Assembly (NCBI GenBank): GCA_029262555.1
Contig: JAJCZE010000009.1
Span: 1-64,000 of the forward strand
Source of the DNA: Candidatus Babelota bacterium
GTDB taxonomy: Bacteria > Babelota > Babeliae > Babelales > Vermiphilaceae
Reading direction: 5' to 3'
DNA length: 64,000 bases
Shown here piece by piece: positions 17,752 to 26,697 of this stretch. How positions within the stretch are numbered: position 1 is the first letter of the stretch; the number at the start of each line of letters is the position of its first letter. Both the position numbers and the translations under genes were made by a program. Below the pieces are notes generated by a model. It did no database searches. It saw nothing but the letters and a program-made list of their open reading frames with translations, and was not told where the DNA came from.

Positions 17752-19050
17752 ATGAATCAATTAGATAAAATTGTAGCACTCTGTAAGCGTCGTGGATTTG
17801 TCTATCAATCGGCAGAGATTTACGGCGGCCTTAATGGAGTGTATGATTTTGGCCCACTCGGCGCACTTTTAAAGCGCAACATTCGAGATGCATGGACGCA
17901 ATCCATCTTTACTACTCAACAACCAATTCTTTTTGTAGAAGGATCCTTACTTGGTGCTCATGCAATGTGGGAAGCATCAGGCCATACCAAAAACTTTAGC
18001 GATCCGCTCGTTGATTGCACAAATTGCAAACGGCGTTTTCGCGCAGACGACATTGATCTAGAAAAAGTATGCTCTGTATGCGGTAAAAAAGCATGGACTG
18101 AAGTGCGCCAGTTTCAACTTATGTTTCAAACCAATCTTGGCGCAGCAACAGATAGTTCATCAGTTGCCTATTTACGTCCCGAGACAGCGCAATCAATCTT
18201 TGTACAATTCAAAAATGTAATGTCCACCAATCGAGTTAAAATCCCGTTCGGCATTGCGCAGATTGGTAAAGCATTTCGTAATGAAATTACGCCAAAGCAA
18301 TTTCTTTTTCGCATGAGAGAGTTTGAACAAATGGAAATGGAGTGGTTTTGTAAACCTGATCAAGTTGATGAATTTTTCCCATTATGGGTAAAGGCTCGTG
18401 AAGCGTTTTATGATCATATCGGGATTAAAAAAGAAAACATCAAGCTCCGCGAACACGGCAACGACGAACTTTCGCACTACTCTTCACGTACTACCGATAT
18501 TGAATATGAATTCCCATTCGGCCAAAAAGAGCTTGAAGGCATCGCCGATCGAGGCAATTTTGATCTTACGCAACACAGCGAGCATTCCGGAAAAGATCTG
18601 TCTGTCTATGACGATGAGACAAAGCAATCCTATATTCCACACGTAGTAGAATGTTCAGTCGGCGTTGATCGCCTTTTTCTAGCACTGCTGTGCGATGCGT
18701 ATACTGAAGATACTATTGAAGGTGAAACGCGTACCGTCTTAAAGCTCGCTCCGAAAGTAGCGCCAATTAAAGCGGCATTCCTTCCATTAATAAAAAAACT
18801 CTCTGATCCAATGCGCACCATTTATCAAAACATTGCAGCAAAAGGATACATGGTTGAATTCGATGAATCCGGATCAGTTGGTAAGCGCTATCGTCGTCAA
18901 GATGAAATTGGTACGCCATTATGCTTCACTTACGATTTTGAAAGCGTAGAAGATAATTGTGTAACCGTGAGAAATCGAGATACTACCAAACAAGAACGCA
19001 TCTCTATTGATGCAATCGAATCATACATACAAGCAGCGCTCACAAACTAA
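17752..19050 (+). CDS. glyS: Glycyl-tRNA synthetase, eukaryote/archaea-type single-chain
   Basis: A class II synthetase charging tRNA-Gly. The N-terminus (CKRRGFVYQSAEIYGG, GVYDFGPLG) is diagnostic for the alpha2 homodimeric form, not the bacterial alpha2beta2 form. Motif 2 is FRNEITPKQFLFRMREFEQ; motif 3 includes GVDRLFLALL. Two CxxC pairs (CTNC, CSVC) in the insertion suggest a zinc site. The anticodon-binding domain is at the C-terminus, and 432 aa is in the usual range. TAAGGAAC precedes the ATG. It probably heads an operon with the next gene. Confidence 0.95.
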   Translation: MNQLDKIVALCKRRGFVYQSAEIYGGLNGVYDFGPLGALLKRNIRDAWTQSIFTTQQPILFVEGSLLGAHAMWEASGHTKNFSDPLVDCTNCKRRFRADDIDLEKVCSVCGKKAWTEVRQFQLMFQTNLGAATDSSSVAYLRPETAQSIFVQFKNVMSTNRVKIPFGIAQIGKAFRNEITPKQFLFRMREFEQMEMEWFCKPDQVDEFFPLWVKAREAFYDHIGIKKENIKLREHGNDELSHYSSRTTDIEYEFPFGQKELEGIADRGNFDLTQHSEHSGKDLSVYDDETKQSYIPHVVECSVGVDRLFLALLCDAYTEDTIEGETRTVLKLAPKVAPIKAAFLPLIKKLSDPMRTIYQNIAAKGYMVEFDESGSVGKRYRRQDEIGTPLCFTYDFESVEDNCVTVRNRDTTKQERISIDAIESYIQAALTN

Positions 19051-19064
19051 AAAGGAGAGCTTTC

Positions 19065-19658
19065 ATGCTGTCATGGTTAAAACGGCCCTACCAGTGGATG
19101 GGCTCTTCCATTGATTCACCCTATGCAGATTACATTCTCTGTTTTCTGTTTTACTTAGAAGCAATTTTCTTTCTTCCCACCGATCCCATTTTGATTTTAT
19201 TTTGTTTGACCCGCCGAGATCGCGCAATACGCTATGCCACGCTTGCGACCGTTGGATCCGTATTTGGTGGCATTACAAGTTACTATATTGGCTCAACACT
19301 CTGGAACTATTATGGCGAAGCTATCATTCACAACAACACCATCAATTTCATACTCTCTCCAAGTAGATTCTACCGATTAGCTGAGCTCTATCAAGAGCAC
19401 GAGTGGGGCGCCATTATGGTTGCAGGCTTTACTCCTATCCCCTATAAAGCGGCTACGCTTGCCGCAGGATTTTGCAATATCTCAATTAAAGCATTAATTG
19501 TCGGATCAATCGTTTCTCGAGGCGCACGCTTTTACCTTCTTGCAGGCGCATGCATTCTTTTTGGAGAACGCATTAATGGCTCGGTGGAAAAATACTTCAA
19601 CCTGATCCTGCTTTTAGCCGCGGTTCTCATCATGGTAAGCGTCTGGCTGTTTACATAG
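19065..19658 (+). CDS. VTT-domain (DedA/YqaA-like) membrane protein
   Basis: Four to five hydrophobic segments are visible. The central VTT-type motif shows in GSVFGGITSYYIG and, later, GFTPIPYKAATLAAG, where the FTPIP(Y/F)K block is characteristic of the YqaA branch. DedA/VTT proteins act in membrane lipid transport and envelope maintenance; here the substrate is inferred only. It starts 14 bp after glyS with AGGAGAG in front of the ATG. Confidence 0.85.
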   Translation: MLSWLKRPYQWMGSSIDSPYADYILCFLFYLEAIFFLPTDPILILFCLTRRDRAIRYATLATVGSVFGGITSYYIGSTLWNYYGEAIIHNNTINFILSPSRFYRLAELYQEHEWGAIMVAGFTPIPYKAATLAAGFCNISIKALIVGSIVSRGARFYLLAGACILFGERINGSVEKYFNLILLLAAVLIMVSVWLFT

Positions 19659-19722
19659 AAAACTAAACATGTTACATCAAGAATGATATCCTAATAGAAA
19701 CGTTAAAAAGTAGGGTGCATCA

Positions 19723-21063
19723 ATGGGTACAAAACGTATCGCGTCTGTCATTCCCCCCGAACAGATTTTACTTTGGTCTATTATTCTTGCCATTGGAGTT
19801 GGCGCATTACTTTTATCTCTTCCGATCGCACAAGTAAAAGCAGTTTCTCTTTTAGATGTTGTATTCACCGCTACGTCTGCAACCACCGTTAATGGTATGT
19901 TTACCATTCCCATTGATAACTTTTCGCTCTTTGGAAAGGCTGTCATACTCTTTCTGGTACAAATAGGTGGACTTGGCCTTATCACTATGACGTTTCTTTT
20001 TTTGAGCATGTTTATGAACCTCGGCCTGGGAAGCCAGCTCATGGCGGGGAAAATATTAGAAATAGAAAATTGGAAACAAATCAAACAGGTGCTTCTTTTA
20101 ATTATCATCGTTACTCTCGCATGTGAATTTTTGGGAACACTCTGTATTTTCGGCGTCCTTGCCTCACACTATACCGTTGGCATGGCATGGTTTATTGCAC
20201 TCTTTCATTCCGTCTCATCATTTTGTAGTGCAGGTATTACGCTCCTTGAAGGAGGCATGAGTAACTACGCGACTAATTACGTCATTGTAATCGTAACTAT
20301 GATTTTAATGTTTGTAGGTGAGCTTGGATTTATCACCTGGCAAGAAATTGGCAGCTGGATAAAAGCAAAACAAGAAAGAAAACAATATCGATTTTCACTT
20401 CACAGTAAGATAGTTCTCTATGGATCCACAGTACTACTTGCGTGCACTGGTATCATTTTTTGGATCCTTGAGCATACCAATATTTTAGCAAATGAAAGCG
20501 CTGGAGCTTCGATACTCAGCACTTTTTTTTACGCCATATCATTTCGAAGTACTGGATTCCTACTGACCGGCATTGGAAGTTTCCATTTAGCAACCATTAT
20601 GCTCATTATGTTTATTTCATTTGTTGGCTCTGCGCCCGGATCTACTGGTAGTGGTATTAAAATAACCACCTTTGCTGTATTTCTGGCTGCCATTCGCGCA
20701 GCCATTTTAGGGAAAACTACGGTCTATTTAAAAGGACGCACCATTCCACTTTCACAAGTATTTCGCGCGATATCGATTATCAGCCTCGGGCTTGGATGGG
20801 TAATCCTTTCCACATTTTGTCTTTTGATTACTGAGCAAGGCTTTACCTTTATTCAAATACTTTTTGAAGCGATGAGTGCCTTTAGCTCACTCGGTATGAG
20901 CACCGGAATAACCGCATCTCTTTCAAGCCTTGGAAAATTATTTATTATGAGTAGCATGATTATTGGACGAATTGGATCATTTAGCTTGATCCTTGCGCTT
21001 AAATTAAGAAAGAAAAAAGAAGTAGAATTCTCGTACCCAGAAGAACGAGTAATGCTTGGATAA
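19723..21063 (+). CDS. ktrB: Potassium uptake channel subunit, TrkH/KtrB family
   Basis: This polytopic membrane protein has four pore-loop repeats, visible as SATTVNGMF, SSFCSAGI, SFRSTGF and SAFSSLGM. Each has the Gly that lines the selectivity filter. SAPGSTGSGIK marks the third repeat's intramembrane region. The 446-aa length fits KtrB rather than the longer TrkH. The regulator subunit gene follows 19 bp downstream, so the two form a Ktr-type K+ importer. Confidence 0.93.
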   Translation: MGTKRIASVIPPEQILLWSIILAIGVGALLLSLPIAQVKAVSLLDVVFTATSATTVNGMFTIPIDNFSLFGKAVILFLVQIGGLGLITMTFLFLSMFMNLGLGSQLMAGKILEIENWKQIKQVLLLIIIVTLACEFLGTLCIFGVLASHYTVGMAWFIALFHSVSSFCSAGITLLEGGMSNYATNYVIVIVTMILMFVGELGFITWQEIGSWIKAKQERKQYRFSLHSKIVLYGSTVLLACTGIIFWILEHTNILANESAGASILSTFFYAISFRSTGFLLTGIGSFHLATIMLIMFISFVGSAPGSTGSGIKITTFAVFLAAIRAAILGKTTVYLKGRTIPLSQVFRAISIISLGLGWVILSTFCLLITEQGFTFIQILFEAMSAFSSLGMSTGITASLSSLGKLFIMSSMIIGRIGSFSLILALKLRKKKEVEFSYPEERVMLG

Positions 21064-21082
21064 CATCTAAAATGGAATATAT

Positions 21083-21727
21083 ATGAAATTTTGCGTTATT
21101 GGATTAGGACGTCTTGGATATCAACTTGCAATTGTACTTGCAGAAAATGGTATGGAAGTGATGGCAATTGATAGTAATGAATCTATCGTTGCTTCTATTC
21201 GCGATCAAGTAACACAAGCAATCTGTATGCGCGTAACCGATGAAGCATCATTGCGAAGCATCGGCATTGAAGAGATGGATACTGTAATAGTAGCAATGGG
21301 CGAAAACTTTGCACAATCGATCCTAATCACCGCGCTCTTAAAAAAGCGTTTAGAAATTCCAAATGTAATCGCACGAGCAATCAATGATATTCACAAAGAC
21401 ATTCTGAAATTGGTTGGCGCTGATCGCATCGTCCTTCCAGAAAAAGAAGTAGGTACTCACCTCGCAGATACTCTCAGCTCTCCATTCACTGATCTTACAC
21501 GCTTAAATAAAGAGTTTTCAGTCAGCAAAATTAAAGCTCCAAAGACGTTCATAGGCAAAACAGCTGAATCGCTTAATCTTTTTGAGAACTACAACGTGCA
21601 TTGTATTGGAATAGAAGAAAGTATTGATACAATAACGCCTATTGGCGCAGATCGCATCATTCAAGAAGACGATCGATTAATTGTCGCCGGAAAAAATAAC
21701 GATTTAGAAAAACTCGCAAAGCTCTAA
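21083..21727 (+). CDS. ktrA: Potassium uptake regulatory subunit, TrkA/KtrA (RCK) family
   Basis: The N-terminal Rossmann fold (VIGLGRLGYQLAIVLAENG, then the acidic ribose-binding MAID) binds nucleotide; residues about 140-214 are a TrkA-C domain. KtrA forms an octameric ring on the cytoplasmic face of KtrB and gates K+ uptake in response to ATP/ADP or c-di-AMP. The 214-aa length fits the single-RCK KtrA form. It is co-oriented with ktrB and almost certainly cotranscribed. Confidence 0.94.
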   Translation: MKFCVIGLGRLGYQLAIVLAENGMEVMAIDSNESIVASIRDQVTQAICMRVTDEASLRSIGIEEMDTVIVAMGENFAQSILITALLKKRLEIPNVIARAINDIHKDILKLVGADRIVLPEKEVGTHLADTLSSPFTDLTRLNKEFSVSKIKAPKTFIGKTAESLNLFENYNVHCIGIEESIDTITPIGADRIIQEDDRLIVAGKNNDLEKLAKL

Positions 21728-21734
21728 AAAAATA

Positions 21735-22256
21735 CTAATCGAGTTCATCAAGATCAATTAAGCTCGGAGCATGAATAGGAATGATACCTTCTGTAGTATC
21801 TCCTACAGTGCTTTCAAGATGTCGACGTTTACGAGACTCTAAATAGCTTGCATATTCTTCCTGACTCTTGGGAGATAAGTAAAGGTAAAACTGCTCTTCA
21901 TCAATTTCGCATGCTTTAAAGGTCACAGCAGATGAAGATCCTTTTTTCCCTTTCACAAGAGCGCCTTTGAGCGTTATCGCCTCGCCGCACAATCGAGCAA
22001 ATCTACACTTATACCATTCATCGCTGAGATACACTTTCCCCTGAGAGCTCAGACAAACTACAAATGGCTCTCCAGTAGATTCTAACAGCAATATATCTGG
22101 TATTACTTTTTTTTGCTCGTACGGCACAGGAAGAATAGGAACGCAAAGTGGTTCTTCTTTATACTCTACTACTGGACGTCTATACCCAAAAAGGGGTAAA
22201 AAGAAGAGCATCCCCGTAACGAGGATGCTCTTTATATTTTTTGAAAACCGAATCAT
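21735..22256 (-). CDS. Secreted protein, unknown function, downstream of rplU
   Basis: A signal peptide (FSKNIKSILVTGMLFFLPLFG) opens a 173-residue chain with no recognised domain. A stretch around VCLSSQGKVYLSDEWYK to ALVKGKKGSSS appears beta-rich, and the C-terminus is charged and acidic. Its ATG overlaps the rplU stop codon by one base (TAATG), so translation is probably coupled. An intrinsic-terminator hairpin lies inside its signal-peptide codons, so most rplU transcripts may end before the gene is completed. Confidence 0.65.
   Translation of the reverse strand: MIRFSKNIKSILVTGMLFFLPLFGYRRPVVEYKEEPLCVPILPVPYEQKKVIPDILLLESTGEPFVVCLSSQGKVYLSDEWYKCRFARLCGEAITLKGALVKGKKGSSSAVTFKACEIDEEQFYLYLSPKSQEEYASYLESRKRRHLESTVGDTTEGIIPIHAPSLIDLDELD
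22198..22230 (-). terminator. rplU terminator placed inside the next gene's signal-peptide codons
   Basis: On the minus strand AAGAGCATCCTCG pairs with CGGGGATGCTCTT around TTA, then CTTTTT. It starts about 28 bp past the rplU stop, inside the downstream secreted-protein frame. Confidence 0.75.
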
Positions 22257-22594
22257 TAGATAGACTCGATACGTACCACAGTAAGTGGTTGACGGTGCCC
22301 TTGCTTCACTCGCACTTTTTTACGGCGCTTAAAGCGAAACGCAATTAATTTAGGACCTTTATCGTGTTTTACGATAGTCGCTTTGATACCATCTTTTAGA
22401 AACGGAGTACCAATCTCAAATTTGCCGGCGCCTTCCTTACGGAATAGTACCTCATCAAACGATACAGTATCACCTTCCTGCCCATCCAATTTTTCGATGG
22501 CTACGGTTTTACCTTCAATCGCTTGGTATTGCTTGCCACCTGATTGAAAAATGGCATATCTATCAAATGTAGTTGGTTCGAGAGTCTTGCTCAC
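22256..22594 (-). CDS. rplU: 50S ribosomal protein L21
   Basis: The L21 fold is evident from YAIFQSGGKQY, an acidic EGDTVSFDEVL segment, the basic KFKRRKKVRVKQGHRQP block (quoted in part) and the C-terminal V(V)RIESI. It binds 23S rRNA domain VI. It starts with GTG, with AGGA upstream, and has about 11 extra N-terminal residues (SKTLEPTTFDR). L27 (rpmA), usually next to rplU, is absent from the neighbourhood; the following gene encodes a secreted protein. A strong sigma-70-type promoter lies about 60 bp upstream. Confidence 0.95.
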   Translation of the reverse strand: MSKTLEPTTFDRYAIFQSGGKQYQAIEGKTVAIEKLDGQEGDTVSFDEVLFRKEGAGKFEIGTPFLKDGIKATIVKHDKGPKLIAFRFKRRKKVRVKQGHRQPLTVVRIESI

Positions 22595-22655
22595 AGTAGT
22601 TCCTACTCGTAGAAAATATGAAAAATATCTTAGATTTTAGCTATCTTATGCTCTC

Positions 22656-22684
22656 ATTATAGCAAAAAGGCCCGAGAGCGTCAA
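22656..22684 (-). promoter_or_regulatory. Sigma-70-type promoter of rplU
   Basis: On the minus strand TTGACG and TATAAT are separated by exactly 17 bp, about 60 bp upstream of the rplU GTG. This is the best consensus match noticed in the window. Confidence 0.75.
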
Positions 22685-22724
22685 AAGAGGCTTTTCACTC
22701 CGCAAAAGCTTGCCAATACGCCCC

Positions 22725-25325
22725 TTAGAAGCTTTGTTCCTTCCATTTCCAGACCAAATCAAACGCCTGTTTTGGCGATAAATCATCCAAAGAAAGCTGC
22801 TTGAGTTGCTCATTTAGGCTTTGTTTTAGCTGCATTTGAGCCAATTGAGCCTTCAATTGCCCATTCTCTTGAGCTATTCGCTCATACGCCGCTGAAAGCT
22901 GTGCATCCCCCTGTGGGATGTGCACCCCCTCTTTCCTTGTAAGCTCACTCAAAAGCTCTTGAGAACGATGAATTACTTGTTGTGGCAATTGCGCTAATTT
23001 CGCAACTTCCACACCAAAGCTCCCATCGGCAACGCCTTGTATCATTTTATACAAAAACACGATCCCCTGTTCTGTTTTTTTACTTGCCGCATAAAACGGA
23101 GCAATGCCAGAATACGTATTATTCAATTGCGTTAGCTCATGATAATGTGTTGCAAATAAACAGCGCGCACCTACCTTTTCATACAAATACTCAATCACTG
23201 CTTGCGCAATTGCAAGCCCATCAAACGTACTGGTGCCACGCCCTACCTCGTCTAAAATAACCAAACTATTTTGAGTTGCTTGCGTGCAAATAGAGGCAGT
23301 TTCTTCCATCTCAACTAAAAATGTACTCTTTCCTGCGGCCAAATTATCGCCCGCCCCAATACGCGTAAAAATGCGATCCAGTATTGGAAGGCGCACATTT
23401 TTTGCAGGAACAAAGCTCCCGCACTGCGCCATCACACTAATCAATGCAACTTGCCGTAAATACGTTGATTTACCGCCCATATTAGGACCAGTAATAATCC
23501 ACAATGATTGCGCGTCAGTAAGCTGCGTGTCATTGGGAATAAAACCCGTTTCGGATGACACTTCTACAATCGGATGCTTGCCATCCGTAATCATAATATC
23601 GCGTGAATCAGTAAACTGTGGCTGCGTATATCCATTATTATATGCCACCTTTGCAAAGCCATGCAGTGCATCCAAATGTGCAAGCGCATGAGCAAGTTTG
23701 CGCAACTGCGTGCTTTTCTTTGAAACGGCTAATTTAACTTGCGAAAAAAGCTCTTTTTCACGATCAGCAATTTTCGCATGCGAACGCTCAATATCATATG
23801 CAAGCTGCGAAAGCTCTGGCGTAGTATATCGTTCTTTGCCAACTAATGTTTGCCGTCGCTGATACCGCTCAGGGACTAAATGCTTATTGGCATTTGTTAC
23901 TTCAATGTAATAACCATGCACGTTATTATATCGCACCTTTAATGAACCAATACCGGTCGCTTGCTGTTCGTTCTTTTCAAGTGCAAGTAATGTATCATTA
24001 CTCGCACTAATCAGACCCCGCATATAGTCAAGTTCTTTATCAAAGCCCTGCGCAATACTATGACTTGAAGACAGATCCGCAACCAATGCGCGACGTAAAT
24101 AATCATGCAGCTCATGAAATGATCCAATATGCTTTTCAATCACCACAAGCAATGCCGCATCTCGATGCTGTGAAAGCAATTCTTTAATTGATGGCAATAT
24201 CTGCAAACAGTTTCGTAACGCAATATAATCATGCAATTGCCCACGGGATAATATTATCCTTCCAATTACTCGTTCAATATCACCAATCGGAGAAAGTAAT
24301 TGTTGCATCATTTGCAACTGCATCACATCCGAAATAAACAAAGAAAGCACGTGCTGCCGCTGCAAAATTGCCTCTTTTTTAATAAGAGGTCGCTGAATCC
24401 ATTTTTTAATCATGCGAGATCCCATCGGAGTCGCCGCACCATCTAATACAGAAAGTAACGTAAACGCACGCGCACCATCATTACTATTACGCGTGAGTTC
24501 TAAATTACGCTGCGTTGGCGCATCAAGGAGTAAAAAATCATCCGATTGATACATGAAAAACTGTGTAAATTGATCAAGCGCATCCCGCTGCGTTTTGGAT
24601 AGGTAGGCATAAAAATAAAAAAGCGCCATACGCAATGAATCATGATCTGCAATCTGTTTTCGATTTTGCTCAGGAAACTGCTGCACCCATTGATCAAGTA
24701 CCGGCTCTTGCTCCTGAATCGATCCATCAACAACGGTAGTAAAATACCCCTGCTTTTTAAAAAATGGAGTAAACGATTTTGCTGCCTTTACATTTGGAAT
24801 CAATAGTTCATCAGGAAAAAAGCGCGACAGTTCTGATTCTAAAATGCGATCCGATCCTGCTGGAATCACCGTTACCCACATTTGCGCCGTTAGGAGTTCA
24901 CCAAATACAAGTGCCCACTCTGTTTCACCGGGATAAAATGCAAATAAATAAGAAGCAGATTTTTCATCAAGAAGTTGTGAATCCGTCAATGTGCCGGGAG
25001 TCATCACCTGCGCAACATCTCGCTTTACGAGTTTGCCCGGCTTTGCTTCTTCAAGCTGATCACATACAGCAACTTTAAAACCACCTTTAATCAATTTATG
25101 AAGGTAATGATCTTTTGCATGCACCGGCACGCCACACAATGGAATCGGCTCGCCATCATGCGTGCCTCGAGAAGTAAGAGCAATTCCTAAAAATGCCGCT
25201 GCCGTTTTTGCATCTTCAAAAAACAGTTCATAAAAATCACCTACTTGAAAAAAAAGCAGCGTATCGGAATACGCTGCTTTAATATCGAAAAATTGCTGCA
25301 TTAATGGAGTAATCTTTTTTTGCAT
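22725..25325 (-). CDS. mutS: DNA mismatch repair protein MutS
   Basis: The N-terminal mismatch-binding domain contains FFQVGDFYELF with the Phe-x-Glu mismatch wedge pattern. The ATPase domain has Walker A (GPNMGGKST), then QCGSFVPA, a Walker B/DE region (LVILDEVGRGTSTFDG) and the ATHYHELT switch. The start is taken as ATG 25325 (MQKKITPLMQQF), which matches family N-termini and has GAG upstream; an in-frame ATG ten codons earlier lacks support. It is transcribed in the same direction as uvrA upstream. Confidence 0.96.
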   Translation of the reverse strand: MQKKITPLMQQFFDIKAAYSDTLLFFQVGDFYELFFEDAKTAAAFLGIALTSRGTHDGEPIPLCGVPVHAKDHYLHKLIKGGFKVAVCDQLEEAKPGKLVKRDVAQVMTPGTLTDSQLLDEKSASYLFAFYPGETEWALVFGELLTAQMWVTVIPAGSDRILESELSRFFPDELLIPNVKAAKSFTPFFKKQGYFTTVVDGSIQEQEPVLDQWVQQFPEQNRKQIADHDSLRMALFYFYAYLSKTQRDALDQFTQFFMYQSDDFLLLDAPTQRNLELTRNSNDGARAFTLLSVLDGAATPMGSRMIKKWIQRPLIKKEAILQRQHVLSLFISDVMQLQMMQQLLSPIGDIERVIGRIILSRGQLHDYIALRNCLQILPSIKELLSQHRDAALLVVIEKHIGSFHELHDYLRRALVADLSSSHSIAQGFDKELDYMRGLISASNDTLLALEKNEQQATGIGSLKVRYNNVHGYYIEVTNANKHLVPERYQRRQTLVGKERYTTPELSQLAYDIERSHAKIADREKELFSQVKLAVSKKSTQLRKLAHALAHLDALHGFAKVAYNNGYTQPQFTDSRDIMITDGKHPIVEVSSETGFIPNDTQLTDAQSLWIITGPNMGGKSTYLRQVALISVMAQCGSFVPAKNVRLPILDRIFTRIGAGDNLAAGKSTFLVEMEETASICTQATQNSLVILDEVGRGTSTFDGLAIAQAVIEYLYEKVGARCLFATHYHELTQLNNTYSGIAPFYAASKKTEQGIVFLYKMIQGVADGSFGVEVAKLAQLPQQVIHRSQELLSELTRKEGVHIPQGDAQLSAAYERIAQENGQLKAQLAQMQLKQSLNEQLKQLSLDDLSPKQAFDLVWKWKEQSF

Positions 25326-25421
25326 TTTGCGCTCAAATGTAAATTGAATATACAATTTTAATGCACTAAAGATACTTTATTTACTAAATTAAAACAACCA
25401 ACCACCATCTTCCAAAAGCTG

Positions 25422-26024
25422 TTAATCACTAGTATGATGCCGTTCTGTATGAGTATTCAAAATAGGTTCCGATGCAAACCATGCACGGCACTCGGAGCAG
25501 AAATGTTCAAATTGCCAACAACTATTTACCTCACGATGGCTGCGGAGCTTGTCACTCCTTGAAAACTTCTGACTGCATGTATCGCATTTAAATTCATACT
25601 GGTCATAAGATGCATGTTTTGACATACAATGCCTTTTCAAGGCTGCACCTTTAAGTGTAGAACATGTAGAACACGTAGATTCACCTGCACCTGCATAAGG
25701 AGTAGGCTCCTCCTCAAGGCCTGTATGCGCTTCAGCTTCTTTTTGAGCTGCTTTAACTGCTACTTTTTGAGCTGCTTGAGCTGCAGCTGCAGCTGCTACT
25801 TCATGCCTTCTCATTCTTTCCGCAAAGACTTGATCGAAAATTGTTTCGCGTTCTCGAGCTAGTTTATCTTTTTCATCGTCTGTCAGATCAGGCCTTGGCT
25901 CCCAAAATTCGGGATCGGTTGCCATTGCCCGCTGCATGGCATGCATATTCGGATCCGCTGCATGGACAGATCCTATTGAAGCAATTGCAAACAACAACCC
26001 TAAAAATTCCATCTTCGTTTTCAT
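25422..26024 (-). CDS. Secreted C2H2 zinc-finger protein
   Basis: The start is ATG 26024 with GGAGG five nt upstream. A signal peptide ends near SVHA-ADP (23). An Ala/Lys/Glu-rich helix spans about 60-100. Then come three fingers: C118-C121-H132-H137; C147-C150-H163-C169 in a classical finger body (FKCDTCSQKFSRSDKLRSH) whose last ligand is Cys, a C2HC form; and C176-C179-H192-H196 (or H197). Classical C2H2 fingers are a eukaryotic hallmark and are not expected on an exported bacterial protein. A host nucleic-acid or protein target is an inference. It sits 23 bp downstream of a MazG-like gene. Confidence 0.85.
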   Translation of the reverse strand: MKTKMEFLGLLFAIASIGSVHAADPNMHAMQRAMATDPEFWEPRPDLTDDEKDKLARERETIFDQVFAERMRRHEVAAAAAAQAAQKVAVKAAQKEAEAHTGLEEEPTPYAGAGESTCSTCSTLKGAALKRHCMSKHASYDQYEFKCDTCSQKFSRSDKLRSHREVNSCWQFEHFCSECRAWFASEPILNTHTERHHTSD

Positions 26025-26047
26025 AATAACCTCCATTATGATTATAA

Positions 26048-26431
26048 TTAGTTCTTTTCTAACTTCGTATATTTCGCGTACTCACCACGTGCCACATCAG
26101 CTGGATACTTCTTTGCATTGAGTGCCATTTTTTCCATATAATAGCTACTCAAATCAATATCAGCCGCATTTGCAAAACTCAAAAGATATGCAAAAACATC
26201 ACACAATTCATACGCAATTTCCTGCTTGTGAGATTGTGCCAATTCAACTGATTCTTCATTAGAAACGAATTGAAATTTTTCCATAAGCTCTGCTGCTTCC
26301 ACAGCGATAGACATGCTCAAATTTTTTGGCGTATGAAATTGCGTCCAATCACGCTCTGCTACAAACTGCTTCATAAAATCGCGCAGCTCTTTTACCGTTA
26401 CTTTTGAATCATTCAATCGATTTCCACTCAT
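26048..26431 (-). CDS. MazG-like nucleotide pyrophosphohydrolase (dCTPase/RS21-C6 type)
   Basis: A small all-helical NTP pyrophosphatase. The metal-binding helices show EAAELMEKFQF and EIAYELCDVFAYLL, i.e. ExxE and ExxxD patterns. WTQFHTPKNLSMSIAVEA is the typical N-terminal block of the dCTP pyrophosphatase branch. Such enzymes remove non-canonical or excess dNTPs. The start at 26431 forms an ATGA overlap with the preceding gene; the frame's earlier ATG is inside that gene. It belongs to a run uvrA, small secreted gene, mazG-like, zinc-finger gene. Confidence 0.88.
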   Translation of the reverse strand: MSGNRLNDSKVTVKELRDFMKQFVAERDWTQFHTPKNLSMSIAVEAAELMEKFQFVSNEESVELAQSHKQEIAYELCDVFAYLLSFANAADIDLSSYYMEKMALNAKKYPADVARGEYAKYTKLEKN

Positions 26432-26679
26432 AAAAATTCTCCACTCCAATCATCACTATCTGACTGCATATCATCTAAACTCTGTAATAGAGAGCTTAAT
26501 TTTCCCGCACCCACAACGCTACACACATTGTGCAGTTCTTCAGGACTGAGCTGATTAATATATTGCACCAAAAGAACTGAATCGCCGTCGATAATCGCTC
26601 GTCGCACAATGCATCGAGGGTCCGCTCCCTTGCATACTGCACTCAGCATTAATAGCGATGCTATAACCACATTCCTCAC
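26428..26679 (-). CDS. Small secreted protein, unknown function
   Basis: The likely start is GTG 26679, 7 nt after GGAGG; an ATG at 26697 opens the same frame but precedes that site. The product is a signal peptide (RNVVIASLLMLSAVCKGA) and about 60 further residues, helical in appearance, with one mature Cys near DPRCIV and another in HNVCSVVGAG, and an acidic end (DDMQSDSDDW). It starts 18 bp after uvrA and overlaps the mazG-like gene by four bases, so it is probably part of one operon. Confidence 0.6.
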   Translation of the reverse strand: MRNVVIASLLMLSAVCKGADPRCIVRRAIIDGDSVLLVQYINQLSPEELHNVCSVVGAGKLSSLLQSLDDMQSDSDDWSGEFL

Positions 26680-26697
26680 CACATAACCTCCATCCAT

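Noticed and set aside
22660-22700. mutS terminator hairpin
   Set aside because: The pairing is poor; the same bases make a consensus -35/-10 promoter for rplU, which explains them better.
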